Origin: Thalassovita gelatinovora
GTDB lineage: Bacteria > Pseudomonadota > Alphaproteobacteria > Rhodobacterales > Rhodobacteraceae
Direction of reading: 5' to 3'
NCBI RefSeq assembly: GCF_001458355.1
Contig: NZ_CYSA01000019.1
Coordinates: 1 to 64,000, forward strand
Length of the DNA stretch: 64,000 nt
Shown here: one piece after another, positions 45,416-53,978 of the stretch
How the letters are laid out: each line of letters starts with the position of its first letter
Numbering within the stretch: position 1 is the first letter of the stretch
The notes under the pieces: model-generated
What the model was told of the DNA's origin: nothing
Seen by the model: the letters and a program-made list of their open reading frames with translations, nothing else
The model's database searches: none
Made by a program: the position numbers and the translations under genes

Positions 45416-46128
45416 ATGTCAGAGCTTTCTTCATCCGTTGCAAAGGATTTGGTAACGACTTCACGTGCGACGCCGATGTGATAGTCAATCGCGTCTACAG
45501 CCGCAGTACTGTCACGCGCTTCGATCGCGGCCAGAATGGGTTCATGGGTTTCCGCCAACTTTCGAGGATCATCGTACAGACGTCCGATCACTAAAAGGCC
45601 CAATTTTGTTTCATTGGCAATCTGCTCAAAGACCTGCAAATAGCGCGGGTTCCCCGACCCTTCGCAAATCAGGCGGTGAAACTGAAGGTCGGCATTCACA
45701 TGCGTGATCATGTCGGTGGCTTTGCCGGCTAGACGATGAAGTCTGCTCAACTGCGCCTTGAGACCGGGAAGCGCCGCTTCGGCATTGGCTTCAACCAGCC
45801 GGGCGATGGCGGCGGATTCAATCACGATCCGAAGCTCATACAGGTTATCCATCGTTGCTGCCGACACGGTATGCACAAAAAAACCGCGGTTTGTTTTGTA
45901 GTCGACAAGGCCAGAGCTTTCCAACAAGCGCAGCGCCTCGCGAACCGGCGCGCGGCTCAGGTCCATCTGTCGGGCGATGGTGGATTCGGCCAGTCGATCC
46001 CCAGGAGAAAGCCGCCCCGACAGGATCGCTTCGACCAGCGAACCTGCGACTTGATTGACCAATCCATCCCGGCTCAGAGGTGAAAAGCCCCCCGCTTGGT
46101 CATGCAAACCTTTGTCGCCCTTGCCCAT
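45412..46128 (-). CDS. GntR-family regulator with FCD domain
   Basis: A 238-residue repressor-type protein. The N-terminal winged helix (about 15-80, containing LAESTIARQMDLSRAPVREALRLLESSGLV) precedes an all-helical FCD effector domain (about 90-220) of the FadR/VanR type that usually binds an organic acid with a metal ion. It overlaps the HDAC gene by 4 nt and is divergent from the aldolase-ABC operon, so it most likely controls both arms. A perfect palindrome at 46193-46204 is a candidate operator. Confidence 0.92.
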   Translation of the reverse strand: MGKGDKGLHDQAGGFSPLSRDGLVNQVAGSLVEAILSGRLSPGDRLAESTIARQMDLSRAPVREALRLLESSGLVDYKTNRGFFVHTVSAATMDNLYELRIVIESAAIARLVEANAEAALPGLKAQLSRLHRLAGKATDMITHVNADLQFHRLICEGSGNPRYLQVFEQIANETKLGLLVIGRLYDDPRKLAETHEPILAAIEARDSTAAVDAIDYHIGVAREVVTKSFATDEESSDI

Positions 46129-46192
46129 ATACGGCCCCTAGTTGGCACAATTATTAGCGCATTTTCATTTTTGACTATCTCAGTATTTGTCG

Positions 46193-46204
46193 ATTGTCGA
46201 CAAT
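46193..46204. promoter_or_regulatory. Palindromic operator candidate for the GntR/FCD regulator
   Basis: ATTGTCGACAAT is a perfect 12-bp palindrome in the 137-nt divergent region. It fits the TTGT-N2-ACAA pattern used by FCD-type GntR repressors. A further TTGTCGAT half-site sits just to its left at 46187-46194. Confidence 0.6.
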
Positions 46205-46265
46205 TACCTTGACTCTACAGCGCAACGCCCTTTTGCTGACCTCAACAAAGCGAATGGGGCAAAGA

Positions 46266-47147
46266 ATGACCGATAAAGTAGCAGGCCGACGTCCGCAGCC
46301 GGGTCGAAACGATGACACGCCAAGCGGCCAGAGCGTGGCCGGAGCGATGAAACCCCATTCCATCGGCGGGCAATCCGCCGCAACAACATCTCCAGCGGAA
46401 TATGACGAGGCGGCGCTGCGCCACGATCTGGCCGCCGCGTACAGAATGATCGCCCTCATGGGAATGGATGACAGCATCTACACCCATATCTCTGCCCGTT
46501 TGGCCGATGGCCCGGATGGTCAGAAACGGTTCTTGTTGAACCCGTTTGGTTTGCGCTTCGATGAAGTCACGGCCTCGACCCTCGTAACCATCGACGAATT
46601 GGGAAACGTTCTGGATGATCCTTACGGTGCGGGGGTGAATGCTGCTGGATTTACGATCCATTCCGCGGTTCACATGGCCCGCCATGATGCAACCTGCGTA
46701 CTGCATACCCATACCGTTGCCGGCGTCGCCATCAGTTCGGTCAAAGAAGGCCTGCTGCCGCTCAATCAATGGTCCGCTCAGTTCCACGGTGCCATCGCCT
46801 ATCACGATTACGAAGGCATTGCACTGGATCTGGACGAACGCAGCCGGATCGTTTCCGACCTTGGCGCCAAGAACGTAATGTTCCTGCGCAATCACGGTGT
46901 TCTGGTCTGTGGCCGCACCATTGCCGAAGCTGTGCGGTTGGCTCTCAACCTTGAACGATCCTGCAAGGCACAGATTGCGGCCCTGTCGATGGGATTGACG
47001 CCCGCCCCTCTGTCCGACAACGTGGCTGCACATACAGCGGGACAATATGCCAGCTCATATGACGAGATCATCCGATCTGGCAATGACCCCGAATGGATGG
47101 CCATGCTGCGGCTTCTGGACGGCAAAACGCCCGGTTATGCCGCGTGA
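46266..47147 (+). CDS. Class II aldolase/adducin family protein
   Basis: A 293-residue zinc aldolase/epimerase-fold protein. Zinc-binding histidines are H147 and H149 (LHTHTVAG) and H210 (RNHGVLV), the usual pattern of fuculose-phosphate aldolase relatives. About 45 N-terminal residues are low-complexity and polar. The start is uncertain: ATG codons at 46254, 46266 and 46347 are in frame and none has a strong ribosome site. It is the first gene of the ABC operon. The substrate is unknown; many members act on sugar phosphates or hydroxyacids. Confidence 0.85.
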   Translation: MTDKVAGRRPQPGRNDDTPSGQSVAGAMKPHSIGGQSAATTSPAEYDEAALRHDLAAAYRMIALMGMDDSIYTHISARLADGPDGQKRFLLNPFGLRFDEVTASTLVTIDELGNVLDDPYGAGVNAAGFTIHSAVHMARHDATCVLHTHTVAGVAISSVKEGLLPLNQWSAQFHGAIAYHDYEGIALDLDERSRIVSDLGAKNVMFLRNHGVLVCGRTIAEAVRLALNLERSCKAQIAALSMGLTPAPLSDNVAAHTAGQYASSYDEIIRSGNDPEWMAMLRLLDGKTPGYAA

Positions 47148-47182
47148 TGCCACGGCCTGACCGCGACCAATAACCAACAATA

Positions 47183-47200
47183 GTGCGTGCAAACACGCAC
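47183..47200 (+). other. Hairpin upstream of the binding-protein gene
   Basis: GTGCGTG/CACGCAC around CAAA, in the 90-nt gap between aldolase and binding protein. No T-run follows. It may protect the 5' end of the abundant binding-protein message. Confidence 0.45.
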
Positions 47201-47237
47201 ACCTCATCACCCAAATCAAAGAAACAGGGATGAAGAC

Positions 47238-48782
47238 ATGAAGTATTTTAAGCTCACAACCTTTCTGGTTGCAGCCGCTTTCGCGCAAAGCGTATCGGCT
47301 CAAACCGATGGTGGCCGCCTCGACGTAGTAATCCAGCCCGAACCGCCTGGGCTGATGCTGGGTTTGGTGCAAAACGGCCCGACCCAGATGGTTGCCGGTC
47401 AGCTTTACGAAGGTCTGCTGCGCTACAACTCCGATCTGGAGCCGCAGCCTTCGCTGGCCAAAAGCTGGGAAATTGCCGAAGACGGCATGACCTACACCTT
47501 CCACCTGAACGAAGGTGTGACATGGCATGACGGCGAACCCTTCACCTCGGCTGATGTGCTGTTCACAACTGAATTCCTCAAGGACAGTCACGCCCGCTTC
47601 CGCGCGTCGTTCAGCCATGTGGAAAGCATTGAAACACCTGACGATCTGACCGTGGTCATCCACATGAAGGAACCTTACGGCCCCTTCATCAACGCTTTCG
47701 AAACCGGCTCGATGCCGATCGTGCCGAAACACATCTATGAAGGCACCGACTACGCGACCAACCCGATGAACGCGACCCCCATCGGAACCGGCCCTTTCAA
47801 GTTCAAGGAATGGGTCAAGGGCAGTTATATCCATCTGGTCAAGAACGATGACTACTACCTCGATGGCCTGCCGCACCTGGACGAAGTGTATTACCGCGTG
47901 GTTCCTGATGCCGCCGCGCGCGCAGTGGCCTTTGAAACCGGTGAAGTCGACGTGTTGCCCGGCGGCGCCGTCGAAAACTGGGACGTCAAGCGCCTGACCG
48001 AAATGGAAGATGTCTGCTCGACCTCGGCGGGCTGGGAATTCTTCGCACCCCATGCCTGGATGTGGCTGAACAACCGCGAAGGCCCGACCGCCGACAAGCG
48101 GTTCCGCCAAGCCGTGATGTTCGGGCTGGATCGTGAATTCGTGAAAGACGTGGTTTGGAACGGTTTCGGCACCGTGCCCACGGGTCCGGTTTCGACCAAG
48201 ACCAACTTCTATTCCGATGACGTACCAATGTATCCGCATGACCCGGAAAAGGCCAAGGCACTGTTGGCTGACATGGGTTATGACGGCACACCCGTCCGCC
48301 TGCTGCCGCTACCCTATGGCGAAACCTGGCAACGATGGGCCGAAGCGGTCAAACAGAACCTTGGCGAAGTCGGCATCGTCGTCGAAATCGAATCTGCCGA
48401 TGTTGCCGGCTGGAATGAAAAGACGGCCAATTGGGATTACGATATGGCCTTCACCTATCTTTACCAATACGGCGATCCGGCCTTGGGCGTGTCGCGCAAC
48501 TATACCATGAGTCAGATCAAGAAAGGCAGCCCGTGGAACAACGTCGAAGGGTATGAAAATCCCGAACTCGACAAAAAATGGGACGCCGCCGCAGTTGAAC
48601 CCGACTTGGCAAAACGGGCCGCGCTCTACAACGAAATCCAGAAAGAGATCGTCGAAGATGTGCCCGTTGCCTGGCTGCTCGAAATCGAATTCCCGACGAT
48701 CTATCGTTGCAACGTCAAGAACCTGATCACCACCGGTGTCGGGCTCAACAACGGCCTGCGCGACGCCTGGATCGAAGAGTAA
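47238..48782 (+). CDS. ABC transporter substrate-binding protein, family 5
   Basis: A 514-residue periplasmic solute-binding protein of the dipeptide/oligopeptide/nickel class (SBP_bac_5). The first 21 residues form a signal peptide ending SVSA before QTDGG, so it is a soluble periplasmic protein and not a lipoprotein. The ATG at 47238 follows an AGGGA site. Its ligand is likely a small peptide or charged amine derivative; the neighbouring deacetylase and aminotransferase favour an acylated amine. It is followed by a strong hairpin and the two permeases. Confidence 0.9.
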   Translation: MKYFKLTTFLVAAAFAQSVSAQTDGGRLDVVIQPEPPGLMLGLVQNGPTQMVAGQLYEGLLRYNSDLEPQPSLAKSWEIAEDGMTYTFHLNEGVTWHDGEPFTSADVLFTTEFLKDSHARFRASFSHVESIETPDDLTVVIHMKEPYGPFINAFETGSMPIVPKHIYEGTDYATNPMNATPIGTGPFKFKEWVKGSYIHLVKNDDYYLDGLPHLDEVYYRVVPDAAARAVAFETGEVDVLPGGAVENWDVKRLTEMEDVCSTSAGWEFFAPHAWMWLNNREGPTADKRFRQAVMFGLDREFVKDVVWNGFGTVPTGPVSTKTNFYSDDVPMYPHDPEKAKALLADMGYDGTPVRLLPLPYGETWQRWAEAVKQNLGEVGIVVEIESADVAGWNEKTANWDYDMAFTYLYQYGDPALGVSRNYTMSQIKKGSPWNNVEGYENPELDKKWDAAAVEPDLAKRAALYNEIQKEIVEDVPVAWLLEIEFPTIYRCNVKNLITTGVGLNNGLRDAWIEE

Positions 48783-48789
48783 TCGAAAG

Positions 48790-48817
48790 GCGCGGGGCTG
48801 GAATTCCAGCCCCGCGC
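48790..48817 (+). terminator. Intercistronic partial terminator after the binding-protein gene
   Basis: A 12-bp GC-rich perfect stem (GCGCGGGGCTGG and its complement) with an AATT loop, followed by TTTAG. It starts 7 nt after the stop codon. Such hairpins commonly let the binding protein be made in excess over the permeases. Confidence 0.75.
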
Positions 48818-48891
48818 TTTAGCACAGACACAATAATGCGGCCACGGCGGACAAAGCACCCCTGGCCGTCCCGCCGGACAAAGGACGACCA

Positions 48892-49869
48892 ATGACCATT
48901 GTCGGACCCGTTCTAGGACGTTTGTTCAAGGCAGTATTGACGCTACTTGCCATCGCGATCCTGAACTTTTTTCTCATTCACGCCGCCCCGGGCGACCCTG
49001 CCGCAGTACTGGCTGGCGAAGCGGGTGCTGCTGACGAACAGATGATTGCCGATCTGCGGGCCCAGTTCGGTCTGGACCAACCTTTTTACATCCAGCTCGG
49101 AACTTATGTTGGAAACGTGCTGACGCTTGATCTTGGCTATTCGTTCCGACAAGGCGCACCGGTGCTGGATCTTATCCTTGACCGGCTGCCTGCCACACTC
49201 ATCCTGACATTGACGGCCTTCGGTATCTCGCTGACCTTAGGGATCATGCTGGGCGTGGCTGCTTCGGCGCGGGTGGGCAAACCTGCCGACAGCCTGCTGA
49301 CCGGCTTTGCGCTGATCTTTTACGCCACGCCGCTTTACTGGGCGGCGCTGATGGCGGTGCTGGTGTTCTCGGTGCAACTCGGCTGGCTGCCCGGGTTTGG
49401 CTATGAAACCGTTGGCGCAGACTATACCGGGCTGCAACGGGTTGGGGACATCCTGTCCCATCTGGTCCTGCCCGCCCTGACGCTGGGGCTTTTCTTCATG
49501 GCGGTCTATATGCGCATGACGCGGGCGTCGATGCTGGAAGTCGCGCAACAGGATTTCGTCAAAACCGCGCGAGCCAAGGGCCTGTCCCCGTCGGTGATCC
49601 GTCGCCGCCATATCCTGCGCAACGCGCTTTTACCCGTCGTTACATTGGCCGGTCTGCAGGCAGGACAACTGATCGGCGGCGCAGTGCTGACCGAAACGGT
49701 GTTCGCCTGGCCGGGCATCGGACGGCTGATGTTCGAAAGCCTCGCAGCGCGGGACTACAACACCATTCTTGGCGTGTTTCTGGTGTCTGCCGCGATGGTA
49801 ATCCTGTTCAACATCGTGACCGACATCGTTTACGGCCTGATCGATCCACGCATCCGGCATACGGCCTGA
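48892..49869 (+). CDS. ABC transporter permease (DppB/OppB type)
   Basis: A 325-residue inner-membrane permease with six predicted transmembrane helices. The N-terminal LNFFLIHAAPGDPAAVLAGE stretch and the EAA loop (about 213-235, MLEVAQQDFVKTARAKGLS) that docks on the ATPase are typical of DppB. It starts 110 nt after the binding-protein gene and forms a heterodimer with the next gene product. Confidence 0.93.
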   Translation: MTIVGPVLGRLFKAVLTLLAIAILNFFLIHAAPGDPAAVLAGEAGAADEQMIADLRAQFGLDQPFYIQLGTYVGNVLTLDLGYSFRQGAPVLDLILDRLPATLILTLTAFGISLTLGIMLGVAASARVGKPADSLLTGFALIFYATPLYWAALMAVLVFSVQLGWLPGFGYETVGADYTGLQRVGDILSHLVLPALTLGLFFMAVYMRMTRASMLEVAQQDFVKTARAKGLSPSVIRRRHILRNALLPVVTLAGLQAGQLIGGAVLTETVFAWPGIGRLMFESLAARDYNTILGVFLVSAAMVILFNIVTDIVYGLIDPRIRHTA

Positions 49870-49879
49870 GGAGACAAAC

Positions 49880-50719
49880 ATGAGCTTCTGGAAACGCTTT
49901 GCCAGAAATCGCGGCGCAGTCTTCGGGCTGGTCCTGTTGCTGGCCGTCATCATCATCGCGCTGATTGCGCCGATGATTTACCCACGCGGCCCCTGGCCAA
50001 TGGTCCAACGCCCCTTTCTCGCACCATATGCCGTTGACGGCTTGCCGCTTGGCACCGACACGCTGGGCCGGAACGTGGCTGCCGGGCTTGTTTATGGTGC
50101 GCAGGTTTCCTTGCTGGTCGGGTTGATTTCGACGGTCATGGCCCTGTTAATCGGTGTGCCGCTGGGTGCGGTGGCGGGATTTTATGGTGGTTGGCTGGAC
50201 GAAGGTGCGATGCGCTTTACAGAATTCTTTCAAACCATCCCGAACTTTGCTCTGGCCATCGTGCTTGTGGCCATTCTTGAACCGTCATTGACATCGATCA
50301 CCCTGTCGATTGCCATCGTCAGTTGGCCCCCGGTGGCGCGGCTCGTCCGGGCCGAGGTCATGTCAGTGTCCAAGCGCGAATATGTCGATGCCGCCCGCCT
50401 GGCCGGTCTTTCGAATCTGCGCATCCTTGTGGGGCAAGTCCTGCCCAACACCGTTTCGCCGATCATCGTCATGGCGTCCTTGATGGTCGCAACCGCAATC
50501 TTGCTTGAAAGTTCGCTATCATTCCTTGGTCTTGGCGACCCCAATATCATGTCATGGGGATATCAGATCGGCGCGGCGCGCACCGTGATCCGGTCGGCCT
50601 GGTGGCTCAGTTTCTTCCCCGGCCTTGCCATCGTGTTGACCGTTCTGGCGCTGAACCTGATCGGTGAAGGGTTGAACGACGCCTTGAATCCCCACCTGTC
50701 ACGGAAGGGACGCACATGA
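49880..50719 (+). CDS. ABC transporter permease (DppC/OppC type)
   Basis: A 279-residue permease with six predicted helices and the conserved LPLGTDTLGRNV segment after the first helix. The EAA loop (VMSVSKREYVDAARLAGLS) is present. It starts 10 nt after the first permease and overlaps the ATPase gene by 4 nt, so permease and ATPase translation are coupled. Confidence 0.93.
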   Translation: MSFWKRFARNRGAVFGLVLLLAVIIIALIAPMIYPRGPWPMVQRPFLAPYAVDGLPLGTDTLGRNVAAGLVYGAQVSLLVGLISTVMALLIGVPLGAVAGFYGGWLDEGAMRFTEFFQTIPNFALAIVLVAILEPSLTSITLSIAIVSWPPVARLVRAEVMSVSKREYVDAARLAGLSNLRILVGQVLPNTVSPIIVMASLMVATAILLESSLSFLGLGDPNIMSWGYQIGAARTVIRSAWWLSFFPGLAIVLTVLALNLIGEGLNDALNPHLSRKGRT

Positions 50720-52338
50720 CCAATCCAGTTCTTTCGATCGAGCATCTCAGCATCAAGCTTCCCGACGGGGCGGATCGGCAATTCGCCGTGGACGATTGCA
50801 GCTATACGCTCGACAAGGGTGAAATCCTTTGCGTTGTTGGTGAAAGCGGTTCGGGCAAGTCGATGACGGCCAATGCCCTGATGGGCCTTCTGCCCGAAGG
50901 GGTGAGCGTCGGTGCGGGCCGCGCTGTTTTCGAAGGCAAGAACATCCTGCGCCAAACCGAAGCGGAAAGCCAAGATCTGCGCGGTGCCAAGATCGCAATG
51001 ATCTTTCAGGAACCGATGACAGCGCTCAATCCGCTCATGCGGATTGGCGACCAGATCAGCGAAGTGTTCGAAGCCCACAAGCGACATACACCGTCGGAAC
51101 GGCGCAAACGGGCGCTGGATCTGGTGCGCGAGGTCGACTTGCCCGACCCGGAAAAAATCATCCGTGCCTATCCGTTCCAACTCTCGGGCGGGCAACGTCA
51201 GCGGGCAATGATCGCGATGGCGCTGGCGCTTGAACCGCAGATCTTGATCGCGGACGAACCGACAACGGCGCTCGACGTGACAACACAGGCCCAGATCCTC
51301 AAACTGATCCTCGACCTACGCAAAAAGCGTGACATGGCGGTGATATTCATCACCCATGATTTCGGTGTCGTGGCCGAAATCGCCGATAAGGTGCTTGTCA
51401 TGCGCTACGGGAAAATCGTTGAACGGGGCACTACCGATGCGGTGCTGAAAACCCCGCAACACGATTATACCAAGCACCTTTTGGCTGCCATCCCGTCGGG
51501 GCTGGTCCCGCAAAATGCTGAGGTGCAGAATTCTCCGGCACTGGAAATAAAGGCGCTGAATAAGGTTTTCCGCACCGGTGGCGGCTTCATGAAACCGCAC
51601 CGCGAAGTGCGCGCCATCGACAATATTTCGCTGTCCATCGCCAAGGGTGAAGTCTTGGGGCTGGTAGGCGAATCCGGTTCGGGGAAATCCACATTGGGCC
51701 GGGCGGTGGTCCGGTTGGTGACGCCGGATAGCGGCCAAATCCTCGTTGGTGGCAGCGATATGGCCGCGCTCAGCGAAACCGAATTGCGCCGTGCGCGTTA
51801 CAAGGTTCAAATGGTGTTTCAGGACCCTTATGCGTCGCTCAACCCACGGCACAAGATCCTGCGCGCACTGACGGATGGCCCCATCGCCAAGGCGGTGCCC
51901 AAAGAACAGGCCCGTGCCCGCGCGCACGAATTGATGGAAATCGTCGGTCTTGGCGCAGACGCGGTGGATCGCTTCCCGCACGAATTTTCTGGCGGACAAC
52001 GGCAACGTATCGGGATCGCCCGCGCATTGGCCATGGACCCGGATCTGATCATCGCAGACGAAGCCGTTTCGGCCCTCGACGTGTCGATTCAGGCGCAGGT
52101 TCTGGATCTGCTCCGCGATCTTCGCAGCAAGCTGAACTTATCGATCCTCTTCATCACCCATGACCTGCGCGTTGCTGCCCAGCTTTGCGACCGCATCGCC
52201 GTCATGCAAAAAGGCAAGCTCGTCGAAATCGGGCCGGTGTCCGACGTGTTCCTGAACCCGCAGGATGACTATACCAAGCGCCTGCTCGCCGCTGTACCGG
52301 GGGGCGGTTGGGGTCTTGCCGAGGCGGCCTTGACATGA
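50716..52338 (+). CDS. Fused ABC ATPase (DppD-DppF type)
   Basis: A 540-residue protein that joins two ATPase domains normally encoded by separate dppD and dppF genes. The first Walker A is GESGSGKS at about residue 37, with signature SGGQRQR near 157 and Walker B LIADEP; the second Walker A is GESGSGKS near 318 and the second signature is FSGGQRQR near 425. The oligopeptide-type C-terminal extensions are short. It would energise import by the two permeases. It overlaps the dehydrogenase gene by 4 nt (ATGA). Confidence 0.95.
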   Translation: MTNPVLSIEHLSIKLPDGADRQFAVDDCSYTLDKGEILCVVGESGSGKSMTANALMGLLPEGVSVGAGRAVFEGKNILRQTEAESQDLRGAKIAMIFQEPMTALNPLMRIGDQISEVFEAHKRHTPSERRKRALDLVREVDLPDPEKIIRAYPFQLSGGQRQRAMIAMALALEPQILIADEPTTALDVTTQAQILKLILDLRKKRDMAVIFITHDFGVVAEIADKVLVMRYGKIVERGTTDAVLKTPQHDYTKHLLAAIPSGLVPQNAEVQNSPALEIKALNKVFRTGGGFMKPHREVRAIDNISLSIAKGEVLGLVGESGSGKSTLGRAVVRLVTPDSGQILVGGSDMAALSETELRRARYKVQMVFQDPYASLNPRHKILRALTDGPIAKAVPKEQARARAHELMEIVGLGADAVDRFPHEFSGGQRQRIGIARALAMDPDLIIADEAVSALDVSIQAQVLDLLRDLRSKLNLSILFITHDLRVAAQLCDRIAVMQKGKLVEIGPVSDVFLNPQDDYTKRLLAAVPGGGWGLAEAALT

Positions 52339-53261
52339 TCAAGGACCGGCGTTCCGGCATTGTCGCCACCTGTTCTGCACTGGATTTGATGGCGCTATAT
52401 GAACAGCCCTTTCTCGAATTCGCACCTGAAATAGACCTGATACCGCCAGAAGCGGTTTCAGTCCCGGAAGCCGTCGAATATGTGCTGACCTGGAAACCCG
52501 AAGATGATGCCTTTGTGCCCTATCCCAATCTGCGCGCGGTGTTTTCCATCGCCGCAGGGATCGACGGGATACTGGAATGTCCCTCATTGCCCGATGTGCC
52601 GGTGTTCCGGGTCGAAGATCCGGATCAAGCGCAACAGATGGCAGGCTTCGCCGCCTTTCACGTGGTTTGGCACCATCGCGACATGGGGGCCTATTTGAAA
52701 GCCCAGAAAAGCCACAGTTGGCAGCGCGATGTGGGCAAGCAATCCCCCCGGCACAAACGTATCGGGATCATGGGGTTTGGCCTGATGGGGCGCGCCATCG
52801 GAAAAGGGCTGACCGCGCTGGGATATGACGTGACGACCCTTTCACGCCGTCCCCCCACGCCCGCCGAACCGGGCATGCGCCACATGACCACCGACCAAAC
52901 GCAATCGTTTCTGGCTGGCACGGATATCCTGATCAATGTCATGCCACTAACCCCGGAAACCCAAGGCATTCTGAACCGCGACCTCTTTGCGGCGCTGCCC
53001 AAAGGTGCTGTTTTGATCCAGATGGGGCGCGGCGCGCAATTGATCGAGTCCGATCTGCTGGATGCCCTCGAAAGCGGGCAGATTTCAGGCGCGTCACTTG
53101 ACGTGTTCGGGACCGAACCGTTGCCGCCTGAAAGCCCGCTTTGGGATCATCCGAAGCTTTTCCTGACCCCGCATGTGGCCAGCACACCCGAAGCAGCAGC
53201 CGTCGTCCGTTCGGTGCGGGCGGGACTTTCTACGCTCTCGCAAAACGGTTTAACAGACTAG
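52335..53261 (+). CDS. GhrA-like glyoxylate/hydroxypyruvate reductase (D-2-hydroxyacid dehydrogenase)
   Basis: A 308-residue NAD(P)-dependent 2-hydroxyacid dehydrogenase. The dinucleotide motif GIMGFGLMGRAIG lies at residues 144-156, followed by the conserved RGAQLIESDLLDALESG and the C-terminal histidine in LTPHVAS. It would reduce glyoxylate or hydroxypyruvate, or oxidise a D-2-hydroxyacid. It shares a 4-nt overlap with the ATPase gene, so it belongs to the transport operon and probably handles a product of the imported compound. Confidence 0.9.
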   Translation: MIKDRRSGIVATCSALDLMALYEQPFLEFAPEIDLIPPEAVSVPEAVEYVLTWKPEDDAFVPYPNLRAVFSIAAGIDGILECPSLPDVPVFRVEDPDQAQQMAGFAAFHVVWHHRDMGAYLKAQKSHSWQRDVGKQSPRHKRIGIMGFGLMGRAIGKGLTALGYDVTTLSRRPPTPAEPGMRHMTTDQTQSFLAGTDILINVMPLTPETQGILNRDLFAALPKGAVLIQMGRGAQLIESDLLDALESGQISGASLDVFGTEPLPPESPLWDHPKLFLTPHVASTPEAAAVVRSVRAGLSTLSQNGLTD

Positions 53262-53544
53262 TTCTGCTCTGATCGCCTACTTGGAAATGATCAAAGGGTG
53301 ATTAATTTTCACCAGCGTCTCCTTTTACTCGGCCTCGCCTCTCACCATCTGTTTGGAGTGGAAGGATTGCGCAGCTCGGCATCTGATCTGAAACAAGGTT
53401 AAAGTTCAGGCAAATGTTAGAGTAACGTGAGGATATGCAGACACGCGATCCATCCCAATTTGTGCGTAGAGCCGCGCCCGAACAGTTCCGACGGTGCCTT
53501 GAAATTTTGGCGTCGCTACAGTCGTAGAAAGAAGGAGTTTTTTC

Positions 53545-53931
53545 GTGAGTTACACAATCAATCGCATCCTAACCGGCAGCACGTTCGACGATGCCGATGC
53601 CCGTACCCGCGCCGCCCTTGCGCAAAATGGCTTTGGTGTTCTGACCGAAATCGACGTCAAGGCGACAATGAAGAAGAAGCTGGACGTCGATATGAAATCC
53701 TATCGAATCCTCGGGGCATGCAATCCGCAGATGGCCTTTCAGGCGATCGGGATGGAGCCACGGGTCGGCGCAATGCTGCCCTGTAACGTGATCCTTCGCG
53801 AAGTCGAAAACGGTGTCGAGGTCAGCGCGATTGATCCCGAAGCTTCCATGCAAGCGATCAACAACCCGGACCTGCATGAGGTCGCGGGTCAGGTGCGTGA
53901 TCTGCTTGCAAAGGCTGTCGCGGCTATCTGA
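53545..53931 (+). CDS. DUF302 family protein
   Basis: A 128-residue cytoplasmic protein of the DUF302 family, whose function is unknown. The family core (FGVLTEIDVKATMKKKL and YRILGACNPQMAFQAI) is intact. The GTG start is preceded by GAAGGAG. The gene lies in a 720-nt space between the ABC operon and the amidase. The 283 nt upstream (53262-53544) contain no visible gene or hairpin. Confidence 0.88.
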   Translation: MSYTINRILTGSTFDDADARTRAALAQNGFGVLTEIDVKATMKKKLDVDMKSYRILGACNPQMAFQAIGMEPRVGAMLPCNVILREVENGVEVSAIDPEASMQAINNPDLHEVAGQVRDLLAKAVAAI

Positions 53932-53978
53932 TCTGTTTCTGACCTGAGCGAATTCCCCCTTGATGCGCCGCCGGGGGA

